From the NCBI GenBank assembly GCA_022601335.1, contig JAJACV010000054.1, positions 25,868 through 89,867 of the forward strand: a stretch of DNA of 64,000 bases. The letters run 5' to 3'. Below the pieces are notes generated by a model. It saw only the letters and a program-made list of their open reading frames with translations, had not been told where the DNA came from and made no database searches. The first letter of the stretch is position 1. The number at the start of each line of letters is the position of its first letter. Below, one piece after another: positions 18,364 to 26,678 of the stretch. Source of the DNA: Chlamydiota bacterium. GTDB taxonomy: Bacteria > Chlamydiota > Chlamydiia > Chlamydiales > JAAZZY01. A program made the position numbers and the translations under genes.

Positions 18364-18668
18364 TTGAACATCAAAGAAAAATTAACTTTATTCTAAGAGC
18401 CCTGGACTCCCATGATTATTGGTGAGATGAATAAAAATGATGTTAAAGTTGCCAAACTTAAGTGAGAATTTGGTTAACACAAACATGAAGAAGATGAACT
18501 TTTTTTGTTGTTAAAGGTAAGCTTTATATACATTTTCAAGATCAGGATTGTTTCTTGGAAGAAGGAGAGATATTAATAGTTCCAAAAGGTATAGAACACA
18601 TGCCTTCTGCCCCTAACAAAACACATGTCATTTTAACCAAAAAATATTGTGAATACTCGAAATGTTAA
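18364..18668 (+). pseudogene. Decayed cupin-domain protein gene
   Basis: This lies in the 395-bp gap after dnaE. A cupin protein of roughly 100 aa can still be read: NIKEKLTLF, then WTPMIIGEMNKNDVKVAKLK, HKHEEDEL (metal-binding motif 1, HxH...E), FFVVKGKLYIHFQDQD, and EGEILIVPKGIEHMPSAPN (motif 2). The frame is broken by TAA at 18394, TGA at 18463 and TAA at 18475, and by a one-base loss in the T run at 18500-18506, after which the frame resumes up to a stop at 18666-18668. No intact product is possible. Cupins of this type are small metal-binding proteins of unknown substrate. Confidence 0.8.
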
Positions 18669-18746
18669 AGAAAAAAGCACCATAAAAAATCTAAAAAGAC
18701 TATAATCCACACTTTCTAAAGTATACTAATTAAAGAGAGACTTCTC

Positions 18747-19727
18747 ATGAAAAAAAATATTCTCCCATTTGCCGTTGCAATAGCATCTCTATCTTCTTTG
18801 TCAGCTGCAGTAACTAACCAAGAAGGACAAATTTCTAAGTCGGAGTTTACTCCTAAAATGAGTGCTATGGAACACTATAATACAGCCATGCAAGCAATGG
18901 AGCAAAAAAGCTGGAGAGTGGCATTACGTAACTTTATAGTTATTGGTATTCATTACCCAGATTCTCAAGTGGCAGAGGATGCATTCTATTTTCAAGCCGT
19001 TTGCAACTATCACCTTATGGAATACGATATTGCAAGCCGACATTTTTCTGACTATCTGACTCAAAATAACAGATTGCGCTACTTCGAGGATGCTCTGTCT
19101 TACAAGTTAGCTATTGCTGAAAAATTTAAAGAAGGCGCAAAAAAACATCTTTTTGATTCAGAAAAGTTTCCTAAATGGGCATCGGCTACTGAAGATTCTA
19201 TGGCTATTTACGAGGAAATTATTTCTATAATTCCCAATCACGAACTTGCTGCTAAAGCCCTTTTGGGAAAAGCTAACTTAATGCACAAAATGAATGACTT
19301 TAAAGGAGCTATTGAAAATTTTCATACTCTGATTAAAAGATTTCCAAAACATCCCCTAGCCTCTGATGCCTATTTGGCGATTAATGAAATCTACTTTGAA
19401 CAAAGTCACACGGAATATCAAAATCCCGACTTATTAGAGCTTGCTAAATTAAACCTTAATCGCTTTATTCAGAATTTTCCCAGAGATGGAAAAGTGGAAG
19501 AGGCTAAAGAGTATCTATCCATGATGGAAGAAATTCACGCTAAAGGGCTCTATAATACCGGGATTTTTTATGAGAGAACAAAAAAACCAAAAGCCTCTGT
19601 AATCTATTATGTAACCGCCCTAGAAAAATTCCCTAACGCTCCTTCAACCCAACGTTGTAAAGCAAGGCTCTCTCACCTGAAAGATGCTGTGAATGAATTG
19701 CAAGTTGTTGCTGAATTAACTCCGTGA
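18747..19727 (+). CDS. BamD/YfiO-like TPR outer membrane assembly protein
   Basis: 326 aa. Sec signal peptide (KKNILPFAVAIASLSSLSAAV), then tetratricopeptide-like helical repeats (YNTAMQAMEQKSWRVALRNFIVIGIHYPDSQVAEDAFYFQAVCNYHL..., GAIENFHTLIKRFPKHPLASDAYLAINEIYF...), the BamD pattern of 'A...F..l...yP.s..a..A.y.lA.cyy'. There is no lipobox Cys, unlike E. coli BamD. Position after dnaE and directly before the LptE-like gene matches CT547. It probably works in the periplasm on outer-membrane assembly. TATAAT (18701-18706) upstream may be its -10 box; GAGAG precedes the ATG. Confidence 0.68.
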   Translation: MKKNILPFAVAIASLSSLSAAVTNQEGQISKSEFTPKMSAMEHYNTAMQAMEQKSWRVALRNFIVIGIHYPDSQVAEDAFYFQAVCNYHLMEYDIASRHFSDYLTQNNRLRYFEDALSYKLAIAEKFKEGAKKHLFDSEKFPKWASATEDSMAIYEEIISIIPNHELAAKALLGKANLMHKMNDFKGAIENFHTLIKRFPKHPLASDAYLAINEIYFEQSHTEYQNPDLLELAKLNLNRFIQNFPRDGKVEEAKEYLSMMEEIHAKGLYNTGIFYERTKKPKASVIYYVTALEKFPNAPSTQRCKARLSHLKDAVNELQVVAELTP

Positions 19728-20278
19728 AAAAGAGTCTTTGGCTTTTAGTTCTAGTTTTTACTCTATCTAGCTGTGGATACCAGCTTACTAAGGTAGGTCA
19801 TGGCTCCTTAAAGACTAAAACTATTTCAGTGCCCTATGTTGAGGGGGATCAAAAAGGGGACTTTACCTCTACTTTAATTCATAACTTAGCAGCATCGGGA
19901 CAATGGAGTTATACTGATGATGAAGGTGAGTTTACTTTAAATGTGACTCTTCTTGCTATTCGAGATGAAGAAGTGGGTTATAATTATGCTATTCAAAATG
20001 GACAAGTTAATAAATGGCTGGTTCCAAATGAAAATAATTTATCAGCCTTAGCTCTTGTAGAATTAATTGAGACAAGTTCTGGAGAAACTGTTATAGGTCC
20101 TAATTATTTATCTGCAAATGTGATTTATGATTACGATCCAAACTTTAATGTGGATAATTTAGTTAGATTTTCTTTAGCGCAGTACAACTTTCAACAAATT
20201 GCTGCCCGCACAGCCAAAATACCCCTAGAAGAGAGACTTTCTAAAGCTATTATAGAATATATAAATAATTCTTGGTAA
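19724..20278 (+). CDS. lptE: LptE-like LPS-assembly lipoprotein
   Basis: 184 aa from a GTG start at 19724 that overlaps the preceding stop (GTGA). Signal peptide with lipobox LSSC-GYQL, predicting lipidation at Cys17; CGYQL is the typical LptE mature N-terminus. The body has the LptE-style KTKTISVPYVEGDQKGDFTSTLIHNL... opening. LptE plugs the LptD barrel and helps LPS reach the cell surface. The order BamD-like then LptE-like suggests an envelope-assembly operon (CT547-CT548). The family is divergent, so the name rests on lipobox, size and context. Confidence 0.62.
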   Translation: MKKSLWLLVLVFTLSSCGYQLTKVGHGSLKTKTISVPYVEGDQKGDFTSTLIHNLAASGQWSYTDDEGEFTLNVTLLAIRDEEVGYNYAIQNGQVNKWLVPNENNLSALALVELIETSSGETVIGPNYLSANVIYDYDPNFNVDNLVRFSLAQYNFQQIAARTAKIPLEERLSKAIIEYINNSW

Positions 20279-20311
20279 TATTCTTGACTAGAAAGATTTT
20301 TTTTTTTAAAT

Positions 20312-21061
20312 TTGTTTGGATCTAAAACCAATTACTCTTCGCAGGGTTCTATGTCATCTACTCCACCACCAAATGTGTCTACAGAAGGTTCTTTTATTTC
20401 TTTAAATACTGGCTCTCCTCCACCCGAGCGGTCTTTATCTCCTGCTTTCAACCCTCGTGCACATCTACAAGAACGACCCCCTTCAGCAGCCAGTCCTGTG
20501 GGACTTGAATCACAGCGATTAAATCTACAAAATATTAAAGAAGAAGGTTCTAAAACCTCTCTGTTTGGGTTGCTATCAAGAACAAATGAATCAGAGGCGC
20601 AGATACGAGTGAGTCCTGAGGAGGATATTGAAGGAGCTCTGGGAGAGTTGTTAGTGGAGGTAAGTATTTTAGGGAGATATTGCGAGTCGGGTTCTGCTTT
20701 TGAAAGAGGGTGCTCTGATTCAAGAGGATTAACTCAGGTACATGTAGCTTATCCAGCCACTCTTTCTATTGAAGAAGTGACTAGTCTCTCCTCTGATTTA
20801 AGATGCTTAAGGGAGCGCCTGGAAGCATTTTCAGCCGTTGTTTACACTAAGTGCCCTGGCCAGGAATCAAGAGATATCTCTACTTCTTCTTTTAATTTAG
20901 AGCACACACCTAGAACACCCCTAGGAACACCGCCAAGAGCCTCCCTAATACATAGGCCAAATATTATGCCGAGTCCTCGAGGTGAAGAAACTATATGGCC
21001 TCTCCCAGATCCTACTGTAGGAGTTGTTGGTAATACCGATTCGCCCTATGAACGGACCTAA
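20312..21061 (+). CDS. Orphan Ser/Pro-rich protein, tandem paralogue A
   Basis: 249 aa; I recognise no family. The N-terminal 75 residues are Ser/Pro/Thr-rich and probably disordered; residues about 100-190 look helical (SPEEDIEGALGELLVEVSILGRY..., SIEEVTSLSSDLRCLRERLEAF); the tail is again Pro-rich. The start is uncertain: an ATG at 20351 has AGGG upstream, but the TTG at 20312 gives an N-terminus (MFGSKTNYSSQ) that matches the neighbour's (MFSDSTQYRVS), so I prefer TTG. No signal peptide. Composition and lack of relatives would fit a type III secretion substrate, but this is only inference. Confidence 0.55.
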   Translation: MFGSKTNYSSQGSMSSTPPPNVSTEGSFISLNTGSPPPERSLSPAFNPRAHLQERPPSAASPVGLESQRLNLQNIKEEGSKTSLFGLLSRTNESEAQIRVSPEEDIEGALGELLVEVSILGRYCESGSAFERGCSDSRGLTQVHVAYPATLSIEEVTSLSSDLRCLRERLEAFSAVVYTKCPGQESRDISTSSFNLEHTPRTPLGTPPRASLIHRPNIMPSPRGEETIWPLPDPTVGVVGNTDSPYERT

Positions 21062-21136
21062 AAAAATGCATTGCTATTAATATTGCAAGTTGTCTAACCT
21101 CTTATCTTTATTTAGTAACCTAATTTAGAGGTAACT

Positions 21137-21709
21137 ATGTTTTCAGATTCAACTCAATATCGTGTTTCTAGTCCTATTCCAATAAACGGACGTGTGCCCT
21201 TCTCAACACAAGGTTTGGGAGAGCCTTTCGACCTCAGAGCTTCCACATCAAATCCTGAGTTTTCCATAAGAGGAGATAGACGCTATTTTGAGCGTGCTTC
21301 ACCACTAGTTGTTAGAGGTTTCTCTCCAGAGGAAGAGTTTAAAGCTGTTTCTACCCTACTAGAAAAAATTGCTCAGATGTCTCTTTCTCACCAATTGAAT
21401 TTTGAGAAAGGAGAAGGATCTGTATTTGTTGCCACATCTTCTTGCTCTTCAGAAATAACCTCTTATCTAAGAACTGCTAGAGTAGCCCTTTCAACAGCAT
21501 ATAATTGTTTGAATGAACTTGAACAGTTTGATATACAGGTTTCTACTAATCCAGTCTCTAACGTTGAAAACGATACTTTAGGTTTTCAAATGAATGGTGA
21601 GGATTTTTTGAATTCACCTAGACAACAATCCACTTCTCCGTTTTGTCAAAGCCAACCGTCTACCTCTATTATCTTTGGTAAAGATGTAAATAGACCTGAA
21701 TCTCTGTAA
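21137..21709 (+). CDS. Orphan protein, tandem paralogue B
   Basis: 190 aa with a GAGG ribosome binding site before ATG. Same plan as the upstream gene: Ser-rich start, a helical middle (SPEEEFKAVSTLLEKIAQM..., SSEITSYLRTARVALSTAYNCLNELEQF) and a Ser/Pro/Gln-rich end. Shared features are the MF..[ST].T.Y start, SPEE, the V-x-V-A motif and S-x-E-[IV]-T-S-x-L, which suggests an old tandem duplication. No known family, no signal peptide or membrane helix. The C-terminus is followed by 227 bp without a gene. Confidence 0.55.
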   Translation: MFSDSTQYRVSSPIPINGRVPFSTQGLGEPFDLRASTSNPEFSIRGDRRYFERASPLVVRGFSPEEEFKAVSTLLEKIAQMSLSHQLNFEKGEGSVFVATSSCSSEITSYLRTARVALSTAYNCLNELEQFDIQVSTNPVSNVENDTLGFQMNGEDFLNSPRQQSTSPFCQSQPSTSIIFGKDVNRPESL

Positions 21710-21910
21710 TAAAATTTTTGATTATGGCTTCCAATTGCTGAAAAAGTAGAAGCCTGAAATAATTGTGCATCGCCGATCAGATTGTCCGCGCTTGGCTTTC
21801 TTAGTTATATGGTGTTTAGGATATTGGTGAGACGGTAGCTGAAGATATGTTTTTTTTGGCTTATAGCCCATCGACAAACTCCTTGATTTTTCTGCTTGTT
21901 GTAAAATTAG

Positions 21911-21935
21911 TAAGGCGCACAGGGTGTACGCCTTA
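21911..21935. terminator. Hairpin between convergent genes
   Basis: TAAGGCG (21911-21917) pairs with CGCCTTA (21929-21935), with a few further inner pairs. It starts one base past the stop of the minus-strand gene and lies downstream of the plus-strand orphan gene, so it could terminate both. T-rich stretches follow on both sides. Confidence 0.5.
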
Positions 21936-21936
21936 A

Positions 21937-22362
21937 CTATTTTAAGCGATTAATCGCTTTGTCATTGTCTTGTATATCTTGCAAAAGTTTTTGTAAGATC
22001 TTCAAAACAAGCCTTGGCGTATTGTAGGGTCCTCCAATAGAAAGAACCATTTCTAACTGTAGCTCATCATCGTGTTGCTGTGCTACTAACGCAAAGGTGA
22101 CAGGAACATTTTCAACAAGATCTGGAACAATCCAGATAACAAACTCGTTATTGTATAGAGAAATCTTATCTGGAGATTCAATAATATTAAACATTTGGGT
22201 GAGCTCTTGCTCAGCATCTTCCATTTCTAATTCATTGCAATGCAATAAATTAAGATTTTGAAGGAAGGATAAATCAATTTTTACAATACCATCTGGAGCC
22301 CATTTTGATAAGTCTTCAGTGTACTTTTTGTAGTTTTCTTCAAGTTGCGCTGGATTAATCAT
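21937..22362 (-). CDS. Small conserved acidic protein, function unknown
   Basis: 141 aa from the ATG at 22362, chosen because GGAGATAA lies just upstream; a longer reading to 22422 lacks such a site. An all-cytoplasmic alpha/beta protein: helix MINPAQLEENYKKYTEDL, a hydrophobic strand FVIWIVPDLVENVPVTFALVA, another strand pattern LQLEMVLSIGG, then a terminal helix RLVLKILQKLLQDIQ. The size and strand-helix order recall type III secretion chaperones, but nothing proves it. It sits where C. trachomatis has the small hypothetical CT550, between the lptE-like region and dacF. Confidence 0.55.
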   Translation of the reverse strand: MINPAQLEENYKKYTEDLSKWAPDGIVKIDLSFLQNLNLLHCNELEMEDAEQELTQMFNIIESPDKISLYNNEFVIWIVPDLVENVPVTFALVAQQHDDELQLEMVLSIGGPYNTPRLVLKILQKLLQDIQDNDKAINRLK

Positions 22363-22570
22363 ATTTATCTCCAAAAGTCTTGTGCTAAGATGAGGATTTC
22401 TATTGACTCCTCTCAATTCCATCTCTTAGGTGACTTTTATATTTCTGTCCAGTTAAGATTAAACCTGAAAGAAAAAAAGACATATGTTATTGATTTCGAA
22501 TGGATCTGTAAGCTAATCTACAGATAAGAATTTTTTAAGTTATTAATTATAAGTAGTTAGAGGTTTTTAT

Positions 22571-23470
22571 ATGAACATAAGCTGGCAAGGCTTAGTTGCC
22601 TTAGTTATTTTTGTGTTTGTCGCAAAATTAGAGGGTGCTCAAATCACAGGAATCAAGATTCACTCTCATGCAGCTATTCTTATTGATGGGGAAACTAAGC
22701 AGATTCTTTATGAAAAAAATGCCTTCGAAAAACATCCCCCAGCCAGTATTACAAAAGTCCCAACACTCGTTTATGCCTTAAAAAAACTCAAAGGCCAACA
22801 CACTAAAAAGGTGATGGCTGATCAAGATTGTGTGGGCAGTATCACTAAGAAGCACAGCTTGCAAATGAAATATAATTATCCCGCTCACTGGATGGTTTTA
22901 GGCGGAACACACATGTCCATTCATAAGAATGAATTAATAAAGTTAAATGATCTGCTCTACGGAATGATGATTGTCTCCGCCAATGATGCTGCCAATATTG
23001 TTGCCAAATACTCCAGCGGTAGTATTTCAGGATTTATGGGTGAGCTAAATCAATATTTAAAGACAATTGGCTGCAGAGATACACAACTAAGAAACCCACA
23101 CGGCTTGCATTATCCAAAACACCTAACCACTGCATATGATATGGCTGTCATTACAGTAGAAGGTATGAAAGATCCCATATTTCGTGAAATATTTAAAGCC
23201 ACAGAGCGTTATCTACCTGGCACAAATAAACAAAATGAAAAGAAAATAAAAAACAGAAATAAACTTTTGAAAAAAGGTCATCTCTACTTTTATCCTTACA
23301 TCATTGGTGCTAAATCAGGGTATCACGACCAAGCCAAAAGCACACTGGTAGCTGCAGCTAAAAAAAATGGTAAAACCCTTATTGTTGTACTACTGCAATG
23401 CCCAGGGAGTCATCAAAAGTATGAAGATGCCATAACTCTTTTCAAAGCAGGATTTCAAGCTCTTAAATAA
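22571..23470 (+). CDS. D-alanyl-D-alanine carboxypeptidase (DacF-type PBP), short copy
   Basis: 299 aa. Signal peptide (LVALVIFVFVAKLEGAQ), then a serine DD-peptidase domain: catalytic S59-I-T-K62, S136-A-N138 and K248-S-G250. The third motif is KSG rather than the usual KTG. It ends right after the catalytic domain, lacking the C-terminal beta domain and membrane anchor of its neighbour. It trims the terminal D-Ala of peptidoglycan stem peptides in the periplasm. Tandem paralogue of the next gene, 47 bp away; both share an unusually long segment (ADQDCVGSIT...HW...GGTHM) between the first two motifs. Confidence 0.85.
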   Translation: MNISWQGLVALVIFVFVAKLEGAQITGIKIHSHAAILIDGETKQILYEKNAFEKHPPASITKVPTLVYALKKLKGQHTKKVMADQDCVGSITKKHSLQMKYNYPAHWMVLGGTHMSIHKNELIKLNDLLYGMMIVSANDAANIVAKYSSGSISGFMGELNQYLKTIGCRDTQLRNPHGLHYPKHLTTAYDMAVITVEGMKDPIFREIFKATERYLPGTNKQNEKKIKNRNKLLKKGHLYFYPYIIGAKSGYHDQAKSTLVAAAKKNGKTLIVVLLQCPGSHQKYEDAITLFKAGFQALK

Positions 23471-23517
23471 TTGGATAATCAAGTAAACTGAACACTTAAT
23501 TTTTATGAGAAACTGTA

Positions 23518-24765
23518 ATGAAGTTTAGTTTGTTTTTTTTCGCTGTCTTGCTTTGTGCTAAAACTTTTGCAGCTTTAGATATTGATCTTGAATCAGAATC
23601 TGCCATCGTCATTAATATCGATTCACAATCAATTTTATATGAAAAAAATGCAAATGAAACGCTTTTTCCTGCCTCTATTACAAAAATTGCAACAGCTCTT
23701 TATGCTTTAAAAGAAGTGGGAGAAGATCTGGATGTTATGATCACCGCAGATCAAGACTGTGTTGGCTCCATAACAACAGAGATGCAAAAAGCTATGAATT
23801 TTAATCACCCTCCACATTGGCAAATTATTGGAGGTACACACATGCAAATCGCTAAAGGTGATTCGTTCTCTCTAGAGACCCTTTTGTATGGTATGATGCT
23901 AGTTTCTGCAAATGATGCCTCAAATATGATTGCAAAATATGTTTCAGGAAGTATTCGCCAGTTTATGATTGATCTCAATGACTACCTTGAAGAACTTGGG
24001 TGTACAAAGACTCATTTTTTAAACCCTCATGGATTGCAATACCCAAAGCACACAAGCTCAGCTAAAGATATAGCACTAATTACCTCTGAAGCTTTAAAGC
24101 ATCCAATGTTTAGAAAAATTATTCAAACTTCTAAATATGGAAATTTGAGAAATTCAAATTGTATGGTAAGAAAAGATTCCTCATATTATTACCCCCACGC
24201 CATTGGTGTGAAAACAGGCTTCCATTCGGACGCAAAGCATAACCTAGTGACAGCAGCTTCTTATGAGGGACGAACTATATTGGCAGTTCTGCTTAGAGGA
24301 CCTTCAGAGGGCTCAAAATACGAAGATGCAAGAAAAGTTTTTCAGCTAGCCTTTTCTGAAAAATTAAAAGATGAAACCATCCTTGAAAAAGGCTCTCAAC
24401 CTTTTAAGTACAAAATTGAAGGACTTAAAAAACCTCTGAAAACATATCTGGATAAATCCGTTACTATACAATACTTTCCTTCTGAAAAACCTCAAGTTAC
24501 AGGTACCGTCTATTGGCACCCTCCCGCTCTACCCATACTAAAAGGAGATATTGTCGCTGACCTCATATTAAAAGATGAGCAAGGAAAAATCTTGAAAGAA
24601 GTTCCTCTCTATTCTGAAAGCAAAATAGCACCTTACTCTTTTAAAAAAATCGGGAAAAATATACTTAAGGTACTTGTCGCAGCAGGGCTAATTTGGGCTA
24701 TGATAAGCTTACTAAAGAGGGGTATGAAATTCCTTAAACAACGTAAGCCAAGATTGGATGTCTAA
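23518..24765 (+). CDS. dacF: D-alanyl-D-alanine carboxypeptidase (DacF-type PBP), full copy
   Basis: 415 aa. Signal peptide (FSLFFFAVLLCAKTFA), catalytic motifs S53-I-T-K56, SAN (in LVSANDAS) and K232-T-G234, a C-terminal beta-type domain (about residues 295-365) and a final hydrophobic segment (ILKVLVAAGLIWAMISLL) followed by basic residues, the class C PBP membrane anchor. The intact tripartite layout makes this the likely ortholog of chlamydial DacF (CT551). Its last 54 bp overlap the convergent ksgA gene. Confidence 0.9.
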   Translation: MKFSLFFFAVLLCAKTFAALDIDLESESAIVINIDSQSILYEKNANETLFPASITKIATALYALKEVGEDLDVMITADQDCVGSITTEMQKAMNFNHPPHWQIIGGTHMQIAKGDSFSLETLLYGMMLVSANDASNMIAKYVSGSIRQFMIDLNDYLEELGCTKTHFLNPHGLQYPKHTSSAKDIALITSEALKHPMFRKIIQTSKYGNLRNSNCMVRKDSSYYYPHAIGVKTGFHSDAKHNLVTAASYEGRTILAVLLRGPSEGSKYEDARKVFQLAFSEKLKDETILEKGSQPFKYKIEGLKKPLKTYLDKSVTIQYFPSEKPQVTGTVYWHPPALPILKGDIVADLILKDEQGKILKEVPLYSESKIAPYSFKKIGKNILKVLVAAGLIWAMISLLKRGMKFLKQRKPRLDV

Positions 24766-25542
24766 TTCTTCAGGTCTTGCCTTTTCTGAATGCCCCATTT
24801 TTTGGAGCAATATTCGTACGCTCTTTACATCAAATGGAAGAGTCGACGTAAGCATCTTCCTTCGTTGATTAAAACACTTTCTTACCATAATGAAAAAATC
24901 TTTGCTTTTTTCTATTTCAGGGGAGTGTAGCTTGAAAAATAAAGCAGATGAAACAACTCTAGGTTTTGGAAAAAAACAGTGTGGAGAAATATTAAAACAA
25001 AATTTTGCTGAGGTATAAAACTGTGAGAAAACAGTTAGGCTACTATAAGCTTTTAATTTAACAGGTGACAAAATGCGATCAGCTACTTCCTTCTGCATGA
25101 TGAACAAGCAACTATGAATTTGTCTATATAGCGGGAAAAGTCTTCCTAAAATAGGGCTGGTTAGCTGAAAAGGAAGGTTAGAAATGATTTTGACCTTTTG
25201 ACCTTTAGTTAAAATAGATTCAAGGTCACAGGTTAAAATATCTCCCTCAATAACGTTGACAGAAGGGGAGCTCTGATATTGAACTCTTAAACCTTCTGCA
25301 AAATCTCTATCTTTTTCTATAACTGTTAAATGAACACCTCTTTTAACAATTTCTTGTGTAAAAGCACCTGGGCCAGGGCCTATCTCAATAACAAAATCGT
25401 TTGGAGATAGATTGGCTTGATCAATAAACCGCTTTACCACATTTGCATCAACAAGAAAGTTTTGAGACAAAGATCTACTTGGTCTTTTGTTTAAGCTTCG
25501 CAAGTAGGAGTTAAGCGTTGATTGATGAGCCAGGCAAGTCAT
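24712..25542 (-). CDS. rsmA: 16S rRNA adenine-N6,N6-dimethyltransferase KsgA/RsmA
   Basis: 276 aa. SRSLSQNFLVDANVVKRFI at the N-terminus, SAM-binding VIEIGPGPGAFTQEIVKRG (about residues 46-64), acidic loop IEGDIL and catalytic NLPFQLTSPIL (the NxPY-type motif, with Phe). Dimethylates two adjacent adenines near the 3' end of 16S rRNA. Overlaps the SurA-like gene upstream by 4 bp, and dacF at its 3' end in the opposite direction. Confidence 0.94.
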   Translation of the reverse strand: MTCLAHQSTLNSYLRSLNKRPSRSLSQNFLVDANVVKRFIDQANLSPNDFVIEIGPGPGAFTQEIVKRGVHLTVIEKDRDFAEGLRVQYQSSPSVNVIEGDILTCDLESILTKGQKVKIISNLPFQLTSPILGRLFPLYRQIHSCLFIMQKEVADRILSPVKLKAYSSLTVFSQFYTSAKFCFNISPHCFFPKPRVVSSALFFKLHSPEIEKSKDFFIMVRKCFNQRRKMLTSTLPFDVKSVRILLQKMGHSEKARPEELDIQSWLTLFKEFHTPL

Positions 25543-26612
25543 TTAATAGAGAAGGGCTCGAAATTGCTGGGTAATATTTCATCAAGAGATTCTTTCGTCA
25601 CACCAAATCGTTCTCTTAAACCAGTAATATAAGAGCTAATTTCAACATCAACTTTAGACTGTATTAAAGCTTCCTTCAGTTTATCCTCAACTTCAGCAAA
25701 TTCAATTTTTCCACCTGGAATATATTGAGCTAAGTAAAAAAGTCTGTAAAGTGGCTTTTTATCAACACGACTCATTTCTTCTACAGCATCACTGAAAGAA
25801 TGTAGAGGCAAATTTTCTAAAATCTGTTTGTGATTTTGTGAAATTTCAGAATCTTTGAGTTGGAATTTATCAGAAATAGAAATTTCTTTAGCATCTAAAT
25901 TATCCACCCTTTCCTTGAAAAGCAAAGCTAAAGTGTCAAAATCTTTTCCCTCTTTATTAAACTCTTCCAACAACTGCTTAGCCATTTGAGAATTTTCATA
26001 GGCATTAGGTCCTCTAAAAGAAAGAATGTGATACATCCAAAGGTCAGGCTTTTTATTTTTTTGAGTATAATCATCAAAAGCAGAAAGGAGATCTACCGGA
26101 GTTGTATTATAAACGCCCTTTAAATACAGGATAGAGGACATCATTCGTCTGACATAAATATCCTTCTGAGTCATTTGCCATGCTTCATCATAGCTTAAAC
26201 CTATTTTATCGAGGTTTGTAATAATCTGAGGTCCAAAAAGGCGGTCGAGTTCTTGTCGCACGTCTCCATTTGTAACTTCAACTTTTCTATTTTTTGCATC
26301 AGAACAAATCAATTCATTATTAATCATATCATCGAATACATAATTCCAATTGCCCTTATAGAATTGATAGCGAGCAATTTCAGAGTCGATTAAATGGGGG
26401 TATTCTTTGTAAAAATAAGTGTCCATTTTTTTCATCACATCAATGACTGAAATAGGATGGTTATTAACGTTAGCTAAAACCCTATTGTCTACAATAATGC
26501 GAGAGGGTTGATCAGGTTTGTCCATCTTGCTCATGTTTAAATTGCCCCAGCTTGGAGCTGCGGATAATGTGACTGTAAGAAATGCAATAGCTGTTGTGAA
26601 TAAATACTTCAT
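25539..26612 (-). CDS. SurA-like periplasmic chaperone
   Basis: 357 aa from the ATG at 26612, which places a proper signal peptide (KYLFTTAIAFLTVTLSAAPS) at the N-terminus; an upstream reading to 26645 would bury it. The segment IIVDNRVLANVNNHPISVIDVMKKMDTYF is the classical SurA N-domain opening, followed by a helical region (NWNYVFDDMINNELICSDAKNRKVEVTNGDV). The C-terminal half is PPIase-like in layout but lacks an obvious parvulin motif set. Probably a chaperone for outer-membrane proteins. Directly precedes ksgA with a 4-bp overlap, as in CT355-CT354. Confidence 0.6.
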   Translation of the reverse strand: MKYLFTTAIAFLTVTLSAAPSWGNLNMSKMDKPDQPSRIIVDNRVLANVNNHPISVIDVMKKMDTYFYKEYPHLIDSEIARYQFYKGNWNYVFDDMINNELICSDAKNRKVEVTNGDVRQELDRLFGPQIITNLDKIGLSYDEAWQMTQKDIYVRRMMSSILYLKGVYNTTPVDLLSAFDDYTQKNKKPDLWMYHILSFRGPNAYENSQMAKQLLEEFNKEGKDFDTLALLFKERVDNLDAKEISISDKFQLKDSEISQNHKQILENLPLHSFSDAVEEMSRVDKKPLYRLFYLAQYIPGGKIEFAEVEDKLKEALIQSKVDVEISSYITGLRERFGVTKESLDEILPSNFEPFSIK

Positions 26613-26678
26613 ATAGACCCTGTTTTTTTTTAGGCATGTTATCAAAAAAAGAAGTTTTTACAAAGAAAAAGAAAAAGA

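Noticed and set aside
21710..21910. Possible transposase remnant between the orphan pair and the small acidic protein gene
   Set aside because: A few in-frame stretches look protein-like, but I could not match any family motif.
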